This document shows, piece by piece, positions 25,560 through 34,334 of a DNA stretch of 64,000 nucleotides. The number at the start of each line of letters is the position of its first letter. The stretch's first letter is position 1. Source of the DNA: Entomohabitans teleogrylli (lineage in GTDB: Bacteria; Pseudomonadota; Gammaproteobacteria; Enterobacterales; Enterobacteriaceae); assembly GCF_001484765.1 (NCBI RefSeq), contig NZ_KQ947379.1, positions 243,939 through 307,938 of the forward strand, read 5' to 3'. The position numbers and the translations under genes are program-made. Below the pieces are notes generated by a model that searched no databases, had not been told where the DNA came from, and was given only the letters and a program-made list of their open reading frames with translations.

Positions 25560-28500
25560 TTATTCAGCCCCAGCCATTGTTTCAGGGTCGGTACCTGCGC
25601 CTTAAGCGACGTGGTGAACTGGCGCTGGCCAGCCAGCGTCTGTGCTCCGGCGGTATAAACCTCGGACGGATCCAGCACCAGTTGCTGCTGCAGGCTGATG
25701 GGCTGCTGCGACGCAGCGGCGGGCGTGGCCATCGCGGTTTCAGGCACGGATGCTGGGACCGGCATATTTTGCGCGGGGATGCCCGCCAGCCCACCAGTGG
25801 CATGGCGAACGCGGGGCAGCCAGCCCCTGACCGCGTCCATACCGTGGCGGTTGAAGGCGTGCAGAAAGTCCAGCGCACCGGGCTGCTGAACCACAGCGGC
25901 GCGGGTCACAAACTCCTGGTCGGAGAGCATCGCCGGAATGGAGTCGGACGTGGTGCTGCCGGGGCCGCGAACCTGACCGCCATCAGCCGCAAACACACTG
26001 CCAAGAAGACCGCCGATACCGCCGCTGCTCCCGATAAGGCTGGAATTGGCCATCTGCGCCAGCTGCTGTGCCGCCAGCTGCGCCATGCTGTTAATGATGG
26101 TGAGAGCGAGGTTCTTCACCGCATCACGCAGGTTCATCGTGCCTTTGGCCAGCCCCATCAGGGAGCTTTCGATACCGCTCTGCAGACCGTCGCGGAATGC
26201 CTGAGTCAGCTCATTCCCCGCCTGATTCAGCTTGCCGAGCTCTTCTTCGAGCTGGCGGATCATCTCCCGGATTTTGTCACCGGCTTCACCGGGGGCGGTG
26301 GCCATCTCTTTCAGCTGCGGGAGGTAGCCCTTGATTTTGTCGCCAACTTCCTGGTGAAGCTGGACGAGGCGCTGCCGCCCCTGAATCTCATTAAGCAGGC
26401 CACCCTGAACCTGCGCCTGAATGCTGGTTTCCTGCTGGGACTGCCAGGTGAACAGGTCGTCGAGCTGCTTTTTAAGGTCATCGACGCGGATTTTGGTTTC
26501 AGCGACCGGCAGCAGCTTATCGAGCCAGTTCAGACCTTCGGTGTTACCGCTGGCTTCAAACTCGCGGCGCAGATCGGATACGCGGTTCTGCAGCTCTAGC
26601 ATCGATGCGCCAGCGGTGTCGCCGGTATCGCGCATGTATTCCAGCTGCAGCTGGAGGTTCTGCCCCTTAAACTCCTGGGCGGTGATGGCGGCGTTGGCTG
26701 CTTCCGCCTGGCGACGTTGTTCGGCGGTCAGGTTGCGGGTGGCAATCTCCTGGGCGCGGGTCGCTGCGGCACCCTGAGTGCGTTTTGCGGCCTGATCCTC
26801 AAGCTGTTTGACGAAGTTTTTATTCGAGGTTTCCTGCTGCTTGGCCAGCGACTGTCCTTCTTTTGTCGCCTTATTGGCCGCGTTGGCCGCGTCAATTTTT
26901 TTGGCCAGCGCCCGGGCTTCATCCTGTTGTGCTTTGGTCGCACTTGAGAGCGTGCCGTTGCGGATTTCAGCCTCGACGCGGTCCAGCTCGGTGATGGCTT
27001 TTTTCTGGTTCAGCGTCTGCTGCAGCTGTTTGTTGTACTGCTCTGCCTTCTGACCGGATTTATCCAGCGCTTTCGTGTCGGCATCCCACTGACCGCCGGA
27101 AAAATTTTCACCGTCGGTGGAAGTGACGCCACGGTCTTGGAGCTCCTTTCGACCGTCAGCAGTGGCCCACATTGCCTGGTAGGTTTTTTGAAGGTCTTTA
27201 ACCGCATAATATTCTTTCTCAATATCAGTCCGGTTATTGGCCCAGACCTTCCTCAGCGTCTCAGTTGCAGCAATAGCATCATCATTAATTTTCTGCCGCT
27301 GGGCTTTTTCAGCAGCTTCTTTTTTCTCAGCGGCTTGCAATTCCTTAAGTGCTGCCAGATCGTCTTTATATTGCTTCACTGACTCCTGATATTCACGAGG
27401 CTGCATTGCAATAAAAGTTTCACTACCTGCACCGGCGATCCTGTCTTCTAAAACTTTAATTTTATCGGCCAGTTCTTTGGCTGGAGCATCCAGACCAAGT
27501 GCACCACTGGCTTTACTTTTGAATGACTCCCAGGCACCGGTAGCAGCTACTTTGACATTACCCCATGCTCTTGCTACACGGTTAAGCTGTTGCTCCATTG
27601 TCCGAAGACGCTCTTCACTGGCTTTTTTAAATGCCTGCGAGGCGACCTCAATGGCTTCCTCTTTTCGCCCCTGGTCCTCCAGACTCTGAATACGCTGGTA
27701 GGTCTCCAAATCCAGAAAATGATATTGCTGGTTGGTGTTGGCGGCCCACGTGGTTGCGCTGTCGCTCATCTTCAGGAAGTTTGACACAACCTGATCAGCC
27801 GAGTCGCCGGACAGCTCTGCCATCAACGTCGCAGCCTGGGCCACAGAGGTCAGCGTTTCGCCGGTAAACCTGCCGCTACTGACCAGACCATTCAGGATAT
27901 CGCGTACCTGGCTGTAATTACCGCGCAACTGGCCGCCCTGCTGCGCCATCTGCTCCAGTTCGCCGGAGGTCACACCGGCATAGTTGCCGGTTTTCTGGAT
28001 CGAGCGGTTAAACTCGTCCAGGTCATTCATCGCCGAAACAGCCGCAATGCCCGCTGCAGCAACAATACCAGCCAGCCCGCCCATCGCGATTCTTGCCGGA
28101 GTGATAATGCCCGTCAGAGCCTTAAAGGTGTTACTGACGCCACCAAACGAGTCCTTGATTTGCCCGCCTTGCTGGATGGCCACCAGCCAGACAGGCATAC
28201 CGCTGGCCAGTGATGTAACCACATCAGTAATCTGCATCGGTAGATATCGCATTGCCTGAGCATACTGACCAGCACTTATTCCCCCTTTACTCATCGCGGC
28301 GGTCTGGTCGGTGATACGCTGGATGAATGGCGTAGCCTCCGCTGAGATACCCAGTTGTGCGGCTTTATACTGCAGCAGCTCTGTGGTCGTCAGGTTCATT
28401 GTTTCAGCCTGCTCACGTAGCCGGCTGATGAATTGCTCTTTGGTTTTTGCCGCCTGTGCTTCAGCCTGTGCGGCTTCACGGGCCGCCGCGGCTTCTTTGC

Positions 28501-29056
28501 GACCCGCCTCCGTCGCGGCCCAGGCTGATTTCTCTACCTGCTGACGCAAATCATTAAGTCTGGTCGAGTACTGTTCAAAGTCATCATCATCAACCAGACC
28601 TGCTCCCCGGAACGCACTGAGCTGAGACTTCATTTCATCTAGGCGACCATAGGCGGCAACAACGGGATCAATCCGGTTAACCAGAGCGGAGAGAGCGGCT
28701 CGCTGGGCTTCGATATCGGCATTCGTACCTCCCAGGCCACTCTGCAGGGCGTCCATCTCAGCGCGGGTCCGGGCCAGCGCGGCCTGGTAACCTGCGTACT
28801 CAGTTGCAACCTGATGGACAACTGACCCTGCCTGTTCTGTAGCAGACGCTGCACTTTGTTCTGCCTGTGCGTGGCTACGTGCTGATTCGGCGATACTATC
28901 CTGCGCCCGGGCGGTGGTACTGAGTTTCTGTGAGCTGGTTGTTGCTGCAGAGCCAACATCTTCCACATCTCCGGCCAGTCCCTGCAGCGCACGGCTGGCA
29001 TCCGCGAGGTCGGCGCGGATTTTCAGCATTAAATTGAGGGTGGAGTTATCGGCCAT
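25556..29056 (-). CDS. Tail tape measure protein
   Basis: A 1166-aa protein with long coiled-coil stretches rich in Ala, Gln, Glu and Lys. A hydrophobic section lies near residues 290-350 (GLAGIVAAAGIAAVSAMNDLDEF), and the C-terminus carries a small Gly-rich hydrophobic part (GSSGGIGGLLGSVFAADGGQ). It sets tail length and is ejected with the DNA; by the usual rule of about 1.5 angstrom per residue the tail would be near 170 nm. It lies directly after the tail assembly chaperone frames, as in siphophages. A patch of AT-richer sequence (about 27180-27700) suggests recombination within the gene. Confidence 0.9.
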   Translation of the reverse strand: MADNSTLNLMLKIRADLADASRALQGLAGDVEDVGSAATTSSQKLSTTARAQDSIAESARSHAQAEQSAASATEQAGSVVHQVATEYAGYQAALARTRAEMDALQSGLGGTNADIEAQRAALSALVNRIDPVVAAYGRLDEMKSQLSAFRGAGLVDDDDFEQYSTRLNDLRQQVEKSAWAATEAGRKEAAAAREAAQAEAQAAKTKEQFISRLREQAETMNLTTTELLQYKAAQLGISAEATPFIQRITDQTAAMSKGGISAGQYAQAMRYLPMQITDVVTSLASGMPVWLVAIQQGGQIKDSFGGVSNTFKALTGIITPARIAMGGLAGIVAAAGIAAVSAMNDLDEFNRSIQKTGNYAGVTSGELEQMAQQGGQLRGNYSQVRDILNGLVSSGRFTGETLTSVAQAATLMAELSGDSADQVVSNFLKMSDSATTWAANTNQQYHFLDLETYQRIQSLEDQGRKEEAIEVASQAFKKASEERLRTMEQQLNRVARAWGNVKVAATGAWESFKSKASGALGLDAPAKELADKIKVLEDRIAGAGSETFIAMQPREYQESVKQYKDDLAALKELQAAEKKEAAEKAQRQKINDDAIAATETLRKVWANNRTDIEKEYYAVKDLQKTYQAMWATADGRKELQDRGVTSTDGENFSGGQWDADTKALDKSGQKAEQYNKQLQQTLNQKKAITELDRVEAEIRNGTLSSATKAQQDEARALAKKIDAANAANKATKEGQSLAKQQETSNKNFVKQLEDQAAKRTQGAAATRAQEIATRNLTAEQRRQAEAANAAITAQEFKGQNLQLQLEYMRDTGDTAGASMLELQNRVSDLRREFEASGNTEGLNWLDKLLPVAETKIRVDDLKKQLDDLFTWQSQQETSIQAQVQGGLLNEIQGRQRLVQLHQEVGDKIKGYLPQLKEMATAPGEAGDKIREMIRQLEEELGKLNQAGNELTQAFRDGLQSGIESSLMGLAKGTMNLRDAVKNLALTIINSMAQLAAQQLAQMANSSLIGSSGGIGGLLGSVFAADGGQVRGPGSTTSDSIPAMLSDQEFVTRAAVVQQPGALDFLHAFNRHGMDAVRGWLPRVRHATGGLAGIPAQNMPVPASVPETAMATPAAASQQPISLQQQLVLDPSEVYTAGAQTLAGQRQFTTSLKAQVPTLKQWLGLNK

Positions 29057-29091
29057 AACGCACCTGTATATAAAGGAAGAAAAAGCCCCGA

Positions 29092-29379
29092 TCAGGATTT
29101 CAGGGCATTAACACGCTGAGTCGCGTGGTTACCACCGGCATAGGCGGCATTGACGTCAATAACGCGGTCAATACAGTCCTGCCGGTGTTGCCTTAGCGCT
29201 TCGCTGTAATACAGCGTCAGCTGGCGGAGGGTGTAGGTTCCGAGCCTGCCCGGGTCATGTCCGGCCCGGATGAGGGTTGCGAAGATGCTGCCGAAGCCGA
29301 CAATTTCGCCCGTGTTGCCCTGATGGTTTCCAGCCGGACGACAGCGTTCATAAAAAAACGGCGGTTCTGGGTCCACCAC
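29092..29379 (-). CDS. Tail assembly chaperone, frameshift (T-like) part
   Basis: An open frame overlapping the 3' third of the preceding G-like gene in the -1 frame, reading ..IVGFGSIFATLIRAGHDPGRLGTYTLRQLTLYYSEALRQ. Lambda G/GT-type chaperones are made as G and, by -1 slippage, as a longer GT. A canonical slippery heptamer T-TTT-TTT, in the right phase for the G frame, lies at 29352-29358. The ATG at 29379 (which would begin MVDPEPPFF) has no convincing ribosome site, so this part is probably translated only as the fusion. The downstream gene is the tape measure, the standard arrangement. Confidence 0.65.
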   Translation of the reverse strand: MVDPEPPFFYERCRPAGNHQGNTGEIVGFGSIFATLIRAGHDPGRLGTYTLRQLTLYYSEALRQHRQDCIDRVIDVNAAYAGGNHATQRVNALKS

Positions 29380-29699
29380 CAGTCAATCAGGCTCTGGCCC
29401 TCACCGGCGGGCAGCAGCGCCACCCACTGAACGGGCTGGTCCACAGAACAGGCGATGAGTTCAGGGATATCACCGGCGTGCTTTCGCAGTACGGCTTCAA
29501 TCTCTTCAATCATGGGCCACGGTGTCTGCATGACCTCCGCCAGACTGTGTGTGAGCGCATCCAGTTTGTCGCCCAGTTGCAGCATGTCCACCAGGGTGTA
29601 TTCGCGGATAACCAGCCCCCGGCCCGCAATGGTGATATTGCGGGTCGAGAGCAGCACGCTCAGCTCGTCTTCGGTATCGGCGGGTTTCTGCTTGCTCAT
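29217..29699 (-). CDS. Tail assembly chaperone, G-like
   Basis: 160 aa; a mostly helical, acidic protein (MSKQKPADTEDELSVLLSTRNITI.., then LVDMLQLGDKLDALTHSLAEVM) between the tail tube and tape measure genes. This is the fixed place of the tape-measure chaperone. The last 35 residues are low-complexity Ser/Ala/Pro, as often seen where the functional frame is the shifted one. Its ATG overlaps the tube gene's stop by 4 bases. Confidence 0.75.
   Translation of the reverse strand: MSKQKPADTEDELSVLLSTRNITIAGRGLVIREYTLVDMLQLGDKLDALTHSLAEVMQTPWPMIEEIEAVLRKHAGDIPELIACSVDQPVQWVALLPAGEGQSLIDWWWTQNRRFFMNAVVRLETIRATRAKLSASAASSQPSSGPDMTRAGSEPTPSAS
29352..29358 (-). promoter_or_regulatory. Candidate -1 ribosomal frameshift site (T TTT TTT)
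   Basis: In the G-like frame the codons read CGT-TTT-TTT-ATG, giving the X-XXY-YYZ heptamer T-TTT-TTT. Slipping back one base continues as TAT-GAA-CGC in the frame of 29092-29379. It lies about 45 codons before the G stop, further upstream than in lambda, so another slip point is possible. Confidence 0.5.
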
Positions 29700-30448
29700 G
29701 CGACAGGCTCCGCAACATCAATGACGCGGCCAAAGCGACCGATGGTCGGGTCATCCGGGCGGGCATTGTCGTACAGCACGGTGGAGGTGGTCTCCAGCCC
29801 GGCCAGCGAGGTGTCGCCCTGAATCAGCGCCAGCGCAGAGGCCGGGGAGAAGGAGATTTTGTAAAGCTCCAGAATCTTCGCCGCACCGCCTTCGGCAAGG
29901 TTGATCCCCTCGAAACGCAGGTAAAAATCTTCCGGCTGCTGCGTGAACAGCGTGGTGTTGACCGAACCTGCATACTCATAATTCACGGACGGTGACGTTG
30001 CCTGAGCGGTCAGGAAGGTGATCGCCCCGTAGGTGTAATCCACTTCGTAGTCGGTCCCTTCCACCAGGCTACCGATAACCACGTCACTGACGCGCTGATG
30101 GTCCAGAATGTAGCGTTCACCCGCCATAATACCTGCCGGAAGAAGTTCGCCGGTGATGGTGCCTGCGGGGATTACAACCTGCTCACCGTACAGCACCACG
30201 GCCAGATTCTCCGGGGCCAGATCGTGCCACGTTGACGTCAGCGTACCGTCCTGGTTGGTGACAAAGCTGCGCACCGTGCCCCGGCGTCCGGAATAACTCT
30301 CTTTGTGGTTAAGACGCTCAACCGTCAGCGCCAGCGATAAGGCCGATACATCGCCAACCCAGCGGAATGCACCGGGCTTGCCGTTAGCCAGACGACGGGC
30401 CAGAAACACTTTCCCCTGGCCGTAGTAGTAGGTTTCAAGCTGTGCCAT
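29696..30448 (-). CDS. Major tail tube protein
   Basis: 250 aa. It starts MAQLETYYYGQGKVFLARR and contains RWVGDVSALSLAL, DYTYGAITFL and YLRFEGINLAEGGAAKILELYKISF. Position after the terminator-like and DUF7210-like genes and before the chaperone frames identifies it as the tube subunit of a non-contractile tail. The ATG at 30448 is chosen over an upstream one at 30517: GGAG lies 12 bases upstream of it and the homologous protein at 19612-20412 aligns from here. Confidence 0.8.
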   Translation of the reverse strand: MAQLETYYYGQGKVFLARRLANGKPGAFRWVGDVSALSLALTVERLNHKESYSGRRGTVRSFVTNQDGTLTSTWHDLAPENLAVVLYGEQVVIPAGTITGELLPAGIMAGERYILDHQRVSDVVIGSLVEGTDYEVDYTYGAITFLTAQATSPSVNYEYAGSVNTTLFTQQPEDFYLRFEGINLAEGGAAKILELYKISFSPASALALIQGDTSLAGLETTSTVLYDNARPDDPTIGRFGRVIDVAEPVA

Positions 30449-30638
30449 TGTCTTCCGGCTCCTGTTGTTTGCTTTTGCCACGGTTGCCCTGAGTGTCGCT
30501 GACGACCGGAGTGGCAACCCCGATAAGTTGATGGTCCCGGAGCCAGACTACTTCGGCTTCGGTCACGGTGATGGTTTCACCGGCTGCAAAACGCTTACCC
30601 TGATGGGTATGCGGCTGCAGGAGTTTTACGTCGGGCAT
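30435..30638 (-). CDS. DUF7210-like small phage protein
   Basis: 67 aa: KLLQPHTHQGKRFAAGETITVTEAEVVWLRDHQLIG, a short SH3-like or RHH-size protein typical between the tail completion gene and the tube gene of Mu-like phages. It overlaps both neighbours by about 13 bases. Family name is given from memory of similar sequences; the role is unknown. Confidence 0.6.
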   Translation of the reverse strand: MPDVKLLQPHTHQGKRFAAGETITVTEAEVVWLRDHQLIGVATPVVSDTQGNRGKSKQQEPEDNGTA

Positions 30639-31072
30639 CGTCTGCCTCCGATAACATGATTGACCTGGAAGGTATCCATCCAGAGCAGGGTACCGCCGTC
30701 ATAGTCCAGAATGTCGCCCTTGAGCCACTGGATACCGGTGGTTGCGAGTTTGCCGGGGACCCAGCCAATCAGCTGGTCGCGTATCTGGCCTATCAGCGGG
30801 CTGATTTCATGGGTCAGACCGTCTGCACCCTGACCATAGTTGCGCACGGCAACGGCCACACCGAAGACCGCCTCGGCAACCTGCGCCCGGCTCCCGTTCC
30901 CCGGAACACCGCGCTCAGGTCCCATCAGCACATACGCCCCGGGGACCGCAAAACCGGATAACTCCGTCACCTGGCTGTATTCGACGATGGTGCCGAGGAA
31001 GCTCAGCGGGGACGGCGTCAGTGGCTGCAGGCGCTCGACGATCAGACTGATGGAAAACGGTTCGCTGCTCAT
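30626..31072 (-). CDS. Tail terminator/completion-type protein
   Basis: 148 aa with ISLIVERLQPLTPSPLSFLGTIVEYSQV and GAYVLMGPERG. It resembles the gp37-like/tail-completion proteins lying after gp36 (DUF1320) in Mu-like and siphovirus tail modules. It probably caps the tube at the neck. ATG overlaps the gp36-like stop by 4 bases. Confidence 0.6.
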   Translation of the reverse strand: MSSEPFSISLIVERLQPLTPSPLSFLGTIVEYSQVTELSGFAVPGAYVLMGPERGVPGNGSRAQVAEAVFGVAVAVRNYGQGADGLTHEISPLIGQIRDQLIGWVPGKLATTGIQWLKGDILDYDGGTLLWMDTFQVNHVIGGRRCPT

Positions 31073-31593
31073 TTTCCGTAATCCCTCAGTGAGTCCATGC
31101 TGAACGTGCGACCGGGACCGTCCACCATCGGCGGACCGCCAGCGGGTTTCTGCGTATCGGTTGCGCCGAGGCTGAATTTACCGTTGGCCAGCTGCTCCAT
31201 CAGCTTCATCGCATCGCGGTAATCACGGACAATCGGGTCTGTCCGTTCATCAGATATACGATGCTGATGCAGCTTGTAGCGCACAACGGAGCGGCCCCAG
31301 CTGCTCAGGATCGGGTGGACCTTCACCAGCGGCAGGGTGTAGCCACGCTGGCGGAGATAACCGTCAATCAGGTTCTGGGCTTCTTCCACCGCACCGCCAA
31401 TGTGCTCCACCACCTCAAGGGCCACCGCCACTTCAGCAGGAGGCCATGACGTGGTCTCTTCCCCACGCAACACCGCATCCAGCAGCTCCGGTCGGGCCGG
31501 TGGCTTGCCCGGAAGCTGAGTCACCTGAGACAGTTCGACCGCACCCGGGCGGTCAGCCAGTTCAGCAAGGGAGATATACCAGGTCACGGCCAT
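31069..31593 (-). CDS. DUF1320 (Mu gp36-like) head-tail connector protein
   Basis: 174 aa starting MAVTWYISLAELADRPGAVELSQV. The family signature AQNLIDGYLRQRGYTLPL is clear; it is a helical head-completion/connector protein. The ATG at 31593 has GGAGGCGAGTG upstream; the longer frame to 31656 would overlap the capsid gene. The C-terminus keeps the RTFSMDSLRDYGK motif common in this family. Confidence 0.85.
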   Translation of the reverse strand: MAVTWYISLAELADRPGAVELSQVTQLPGKPPARPELLDAVLRGEETTSWPPAEVAVALEVVEHIGGAVEEAQNLIDGYLRQRGYTLPLVKVHPILSSWGRSVVRYKLHQHRISDERTDPIVRDYRDAMKLMEQLANGKFSLGATDTQKPAGGPPMVDGPGRTFSMDSLRDYGK

Positions 31594-31606
31594 CACTCGC
31601 CTCCGC

Positions 31607-32536
31607 TTAGGCCGATACGGCATTCTGGAAGAAGTAGCCACAGTCCTGAGCCACAATCAGCTCGCGCACGGACTCACCGACACGGACGCGCTGGCCACCG
31701 CGCATCCCCATGTCCGGATCAGGAATGGAGCCGGAGACACGGGAGCCAAACTGCGCGGTAAAGCCGAAGGTCACGCCACCCTGGGTATCAGCCAGCAGAT
31801 TACGGTAGATAAAGGCGGCATGGTTGGCCCAGGCACGCACCAGTACCGGCTTCTGGCCCGGTCGGGCGATATTGACGAACGCCGAACCGACGACGATTTC
31901 GTCGAGTTCCAACAGGCCGCGAAGGAAGTCCAGCGGTACCAGGCCATCTTCACCCAGTGTGCCGTTATAGGCTTTCACGACCGACGGGTTCTGACGCAGG
32001 GCTGTTGCCGTAGAGCGTCCCAGTACCGCCACGTTCGGGCGCATGATCATCTTGTCGAGCGCAGTGACAATTTTCTTAATCGGTTTGCTCGCGTCGTTGT
32101 CCCACCGGTCAGCAGCAGCCAGGTTTTCTTTATTACCCACAGGGTAATTGGCCGCGTTAAACACCTCTTTACTGGTGCGAACTTCTCGGTCGAGCATGAT
32201 GATATCGGACACGCGCTCGGTCGCACGACCCAGCGGATCGTAATTGGCCGGAGCATTGTCGATATCGGACTGTGGAACCGGTGCATCAAGGGCGTAATCG
32301 TTGGTCGAGGAGGTCTCATCCTCTGCATCAAACTCAATCTGATTGGGTTGTGACGTCCGTCCGACGGTGGTGGTCGGTACGGTGAAGCCCTGATCGAGAT
32401 CGAACTTCCACCATTTAAACTCGGCTTTCCCCACCGGCACGCGCGGTAACACGCTGTCGGCAATGAGGGAGAGGTTACGGTACCCGATGGCAATCGCCGT
32501 CAGGTGGGGGTCAATGGGAAACGGTGCTTTGGACAT
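31607..32536 (-). CDS. Major capsid protein
   Basis: 309 aa: FPIDPHLTAIAIGYRNLSLIADSVLPRVPVGKAEFKW and IMLDREVRTSKEVFNAANYP are typical of the major head proteins of B3/D3112-like and related transposable phages (HK97 fold expected). It follows the protease/scaffold and a DUF2190-like protein, the standard order. Confidence 0.87.
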   Translation of the reverse strand: MSKAPFPIDPHLTAIAIGYRNLSLIADSVLPRVPVGKAEFKWWKFDLDQGFTVPTTTVGRTSQPNQIEFDAEDETSSTNDYALDAPVPQSDIDNAPANYDPLGRATERVSDIIMLDREVRTSKEVFNAANYPVGNKENLAAADRWDNDASKPIKKIVTALDKMIMRPNVAVLGRSTATALRQNPSVVKAYNGTLGEDGLVPLDFLRGLLELDEIVVGSAFVNIARPGQKPVLVRAWANHAAFIYRNLLADTQGGVTFGFTAQFGSRVSGSIPDPDMGMRGGQRVRVGESVRELIVAQDCGYFFQNAVSA

Positions 32537-32595
32537 TCTGAATTACTCCGGAAAAATAAGATGAAAAATTCTGTTTGTTACCCCTGGTGCTGCTG

Positions 32596-32976
32596 TCAAC
32601 CGCCTCCGGCTGCAGCAGCGGCCAGTTGACCCGGAGCAATCCAGACAGAGCCGAGATCGTCTTCGGCACCGCCATACTCCGCAAAGCCGAGATAGAACTG
32701 ACCCGCTGTAGCCGGAATTGCGCGACCGTCAGCATCAGCCGTCAGCGGGTCACCGGCGACAACATCACCACCATAGATAACCGGCGTCAGCTGGCTGCGA
32801 ACCACATCGGCGGGTTCCCCGACGCTGGCTGCAACGAGGGTGGTGACACCGATAATCAGCTTGCTGCCATCGACGGCCAGAGTGATTTCGTCCGGCACCG
32901 TGCCATGCGTGACCATACGACGCGCAGCCAGTGCCACTTCTGCCTTATGGCAGGTGATCAGACCCGGAATATTCAT
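32596..32976 (-). CDS. DUF2190-like capsid decoration protein
   Basis: 126 aa, beta-rich, with the block GDPLTADADGRAIPATA near the C-terminus that marks DUF2190 / capsid-cement proteins. It lies between the protease-scaffold and major capsid genes. ATG overlaps the protease stop by 4 bases. Confidence 0.78.
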   Translation of the reverse strand: MNIPGLITCHKAEVALAARRMVTHGTVPDEITLAVDGSKLIIGVTTLVAASVGEPADVVRSQLTPVIYGGDVVAGDPLTADADGRAIPATAGQFYLGFAEYGGAEDDLGSVWIAPGQLAAAAAGGG

Positions 32977-34109
32977 TGCTGGGCTCCTTTCTTCACGTGG
33001 TTAACGGCGTCTGTCATGGAGATGGTGCGACCCTGTTTAGCCTGCTCTGCCTGATAGTTCTGTGCGGCAGTGGCCAGAGCGGAAGCATCGGCGAAATCGA
33101 CAGGATCATCAGCCGTGCCGGTTTTTTCGCTGAAGTCCATCACTTTGGGCTTCTGGCTCAGCACATCGCGCAGCAGCTCTTCCGGGGTTTTGTTCACCGT
33201 GGCATCACCATCGGCAAAAGACAGCGGTGTGGAGTTAAGGCTAAGCAGTACCTCAACCACAGTATTCTTCTGGCGTGGCAGGATAGATCCCGCTTTAACC
33301 AGCCCGTCTGCATAGCTGACAACCGCGTCGCGTCGCACCTTCGCATCGCGTAGTTTTGCGGCTTCTTCATCCTTGCGTAGTTTCTCTTCACGCTCTGCCA
33401 GCGCGGTTTCACGCCGGGCGAGCTCCTCCGCCGTAACGGTGGTCTTTTGGTTCGGGTCCACATTGGTCTCCTCGGCATACGCCAGTGGTGAAATTGACTT
33501 ACGTTCATCGGTGGCCGAGTCCAGAATCGACTGGATACGCCACTGAGGAATGATGGAATCGGCCTGCTCGATGGTTGTCTCCTGAATCACCCAGTCGCGA
33601 ATCGACTGAAACAGGCTGGCCAGATTGTCGGCTTCCCACGGCAACGCGAACTCCAGCGGGCCGTTATCGCCGCTGGCCTCTGCGAACTGCGCATCAGGGA
33701 GCCCTTTGACGCCAGGAGGGACGGCCCCCAGAAAACCCACGTGGCGGGCGTAGAAATGACCGGGTTTCGGGTTGCCGGGGCTGTCAGGCTGATAAATAGA
33801 GAGGGAGCGTTTTTTGTAGCTGCCCGCGTTGAAGGCTTCCGCAAAGGCCGGATTCACCTGACGCGGCGCGGCATAGACGATGCCGTCACGGTACTCGAAG
33901 CGTTCCGCCCAGCCATACGCCGGAGCGGTCAGATTCGGATGCCCGATGACAAACGGTGCTTCCGATACTGAAGGGTCGTAGCTGTTGGCCAGATCAATGC
34001 AGTCTTCAGGGGTGAACGTGATGGTCCGTCCATCCATCGCGGTGTGGGTGCCGGGGGCAAAAACCGCAAGTGTTGCTTTAGCTGTACTCGTCGTCATGGC
34101 TATCGTCAT
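32973..34109 (-). CDS. Head maturation protease / scaffold (Mu gpI-like)
   Basis: 378 aa. The N-terminal part has FAPGTHTAMDGRTITFTPEDCIDLANSYDP and EAPFVIGHPNLTAPAYGW, the Mu-I-type phage protease. The middle is a charged coiled coil (LARRETALAEREEKLRKDEEAAKLRDAK) that would act as scaffold. As in Mu, protease and scaffold share one chain; an internal start may give a separate scaffold (Mu Z). The ATG at 34109 or that at 34094 could be used. Confidence 0.87.
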   Translation of the reverse strand: MTIAMTTSTAKATLAVFAPGTHTAMDGRTITFTPEDCIDLANSYDPSVSEAPFVIGHPNLTAPAYGWAERFEYRDGIVYAAPRQVNPAFAEAFNAGSYKKRSLSIYQPDSPGNPKPGHFYARHVGFLGAVPPGVKGLPDAQFAEASGDNGPLEFALPWEADNLASLFQSIRDWVIQETTIEQADSIIPQWRIQSILDSATDERKSISPLAYAEETNVDPNQKTTVTAEELARRETALAEREEKLRKDEEAAKLRDAKVRRDAVVSYADGLVKAGSILPRQKNTVVEVLLSLNSTPLSFADGDATVNKTPEELLRDVLSQKPKVMDFSEKTGTADDPVDFADASALATAAQNYQAEQAKQGRTISMTDAVNHVKKGAQQ

Positions 34110-34247
34110 TCTGGTTGTCAGGGGTTATGGCGACATCATGACGAAACGTGCTCAGGGGGTAATCTGCCCACGGACAGATAAAAAGGGACGGAAGGTAAAA
34201 CTGAGGGCCAGCGAGAGGGAGGAAAAGGGCCGGGAGCCGTATTAAAA

Positions 34248-34261
34248 CGTATTATAATACG
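34248..34261. promoter_or_regulatory. Perfect palindrome containing TATAAT in front of the protease gene
   Basis: CGTATTATAATACG reads identically on both strands and holds a consensus -10 hexamer. It lies about 140 bases upstream of the protease start in the 225-base gap after the gpG gene, the largest gap of the head block. A late internal promoter is possible; no clear -35 element is seen. Confidence 0.4.
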
Positions 34262-34334
34262 GGTCGCCAGCGTGGATTGCGCCATCGTAGCCAGACGACC
34301 ACCAGAACGCGTTACAGGGCGTCTGACGGCGACA

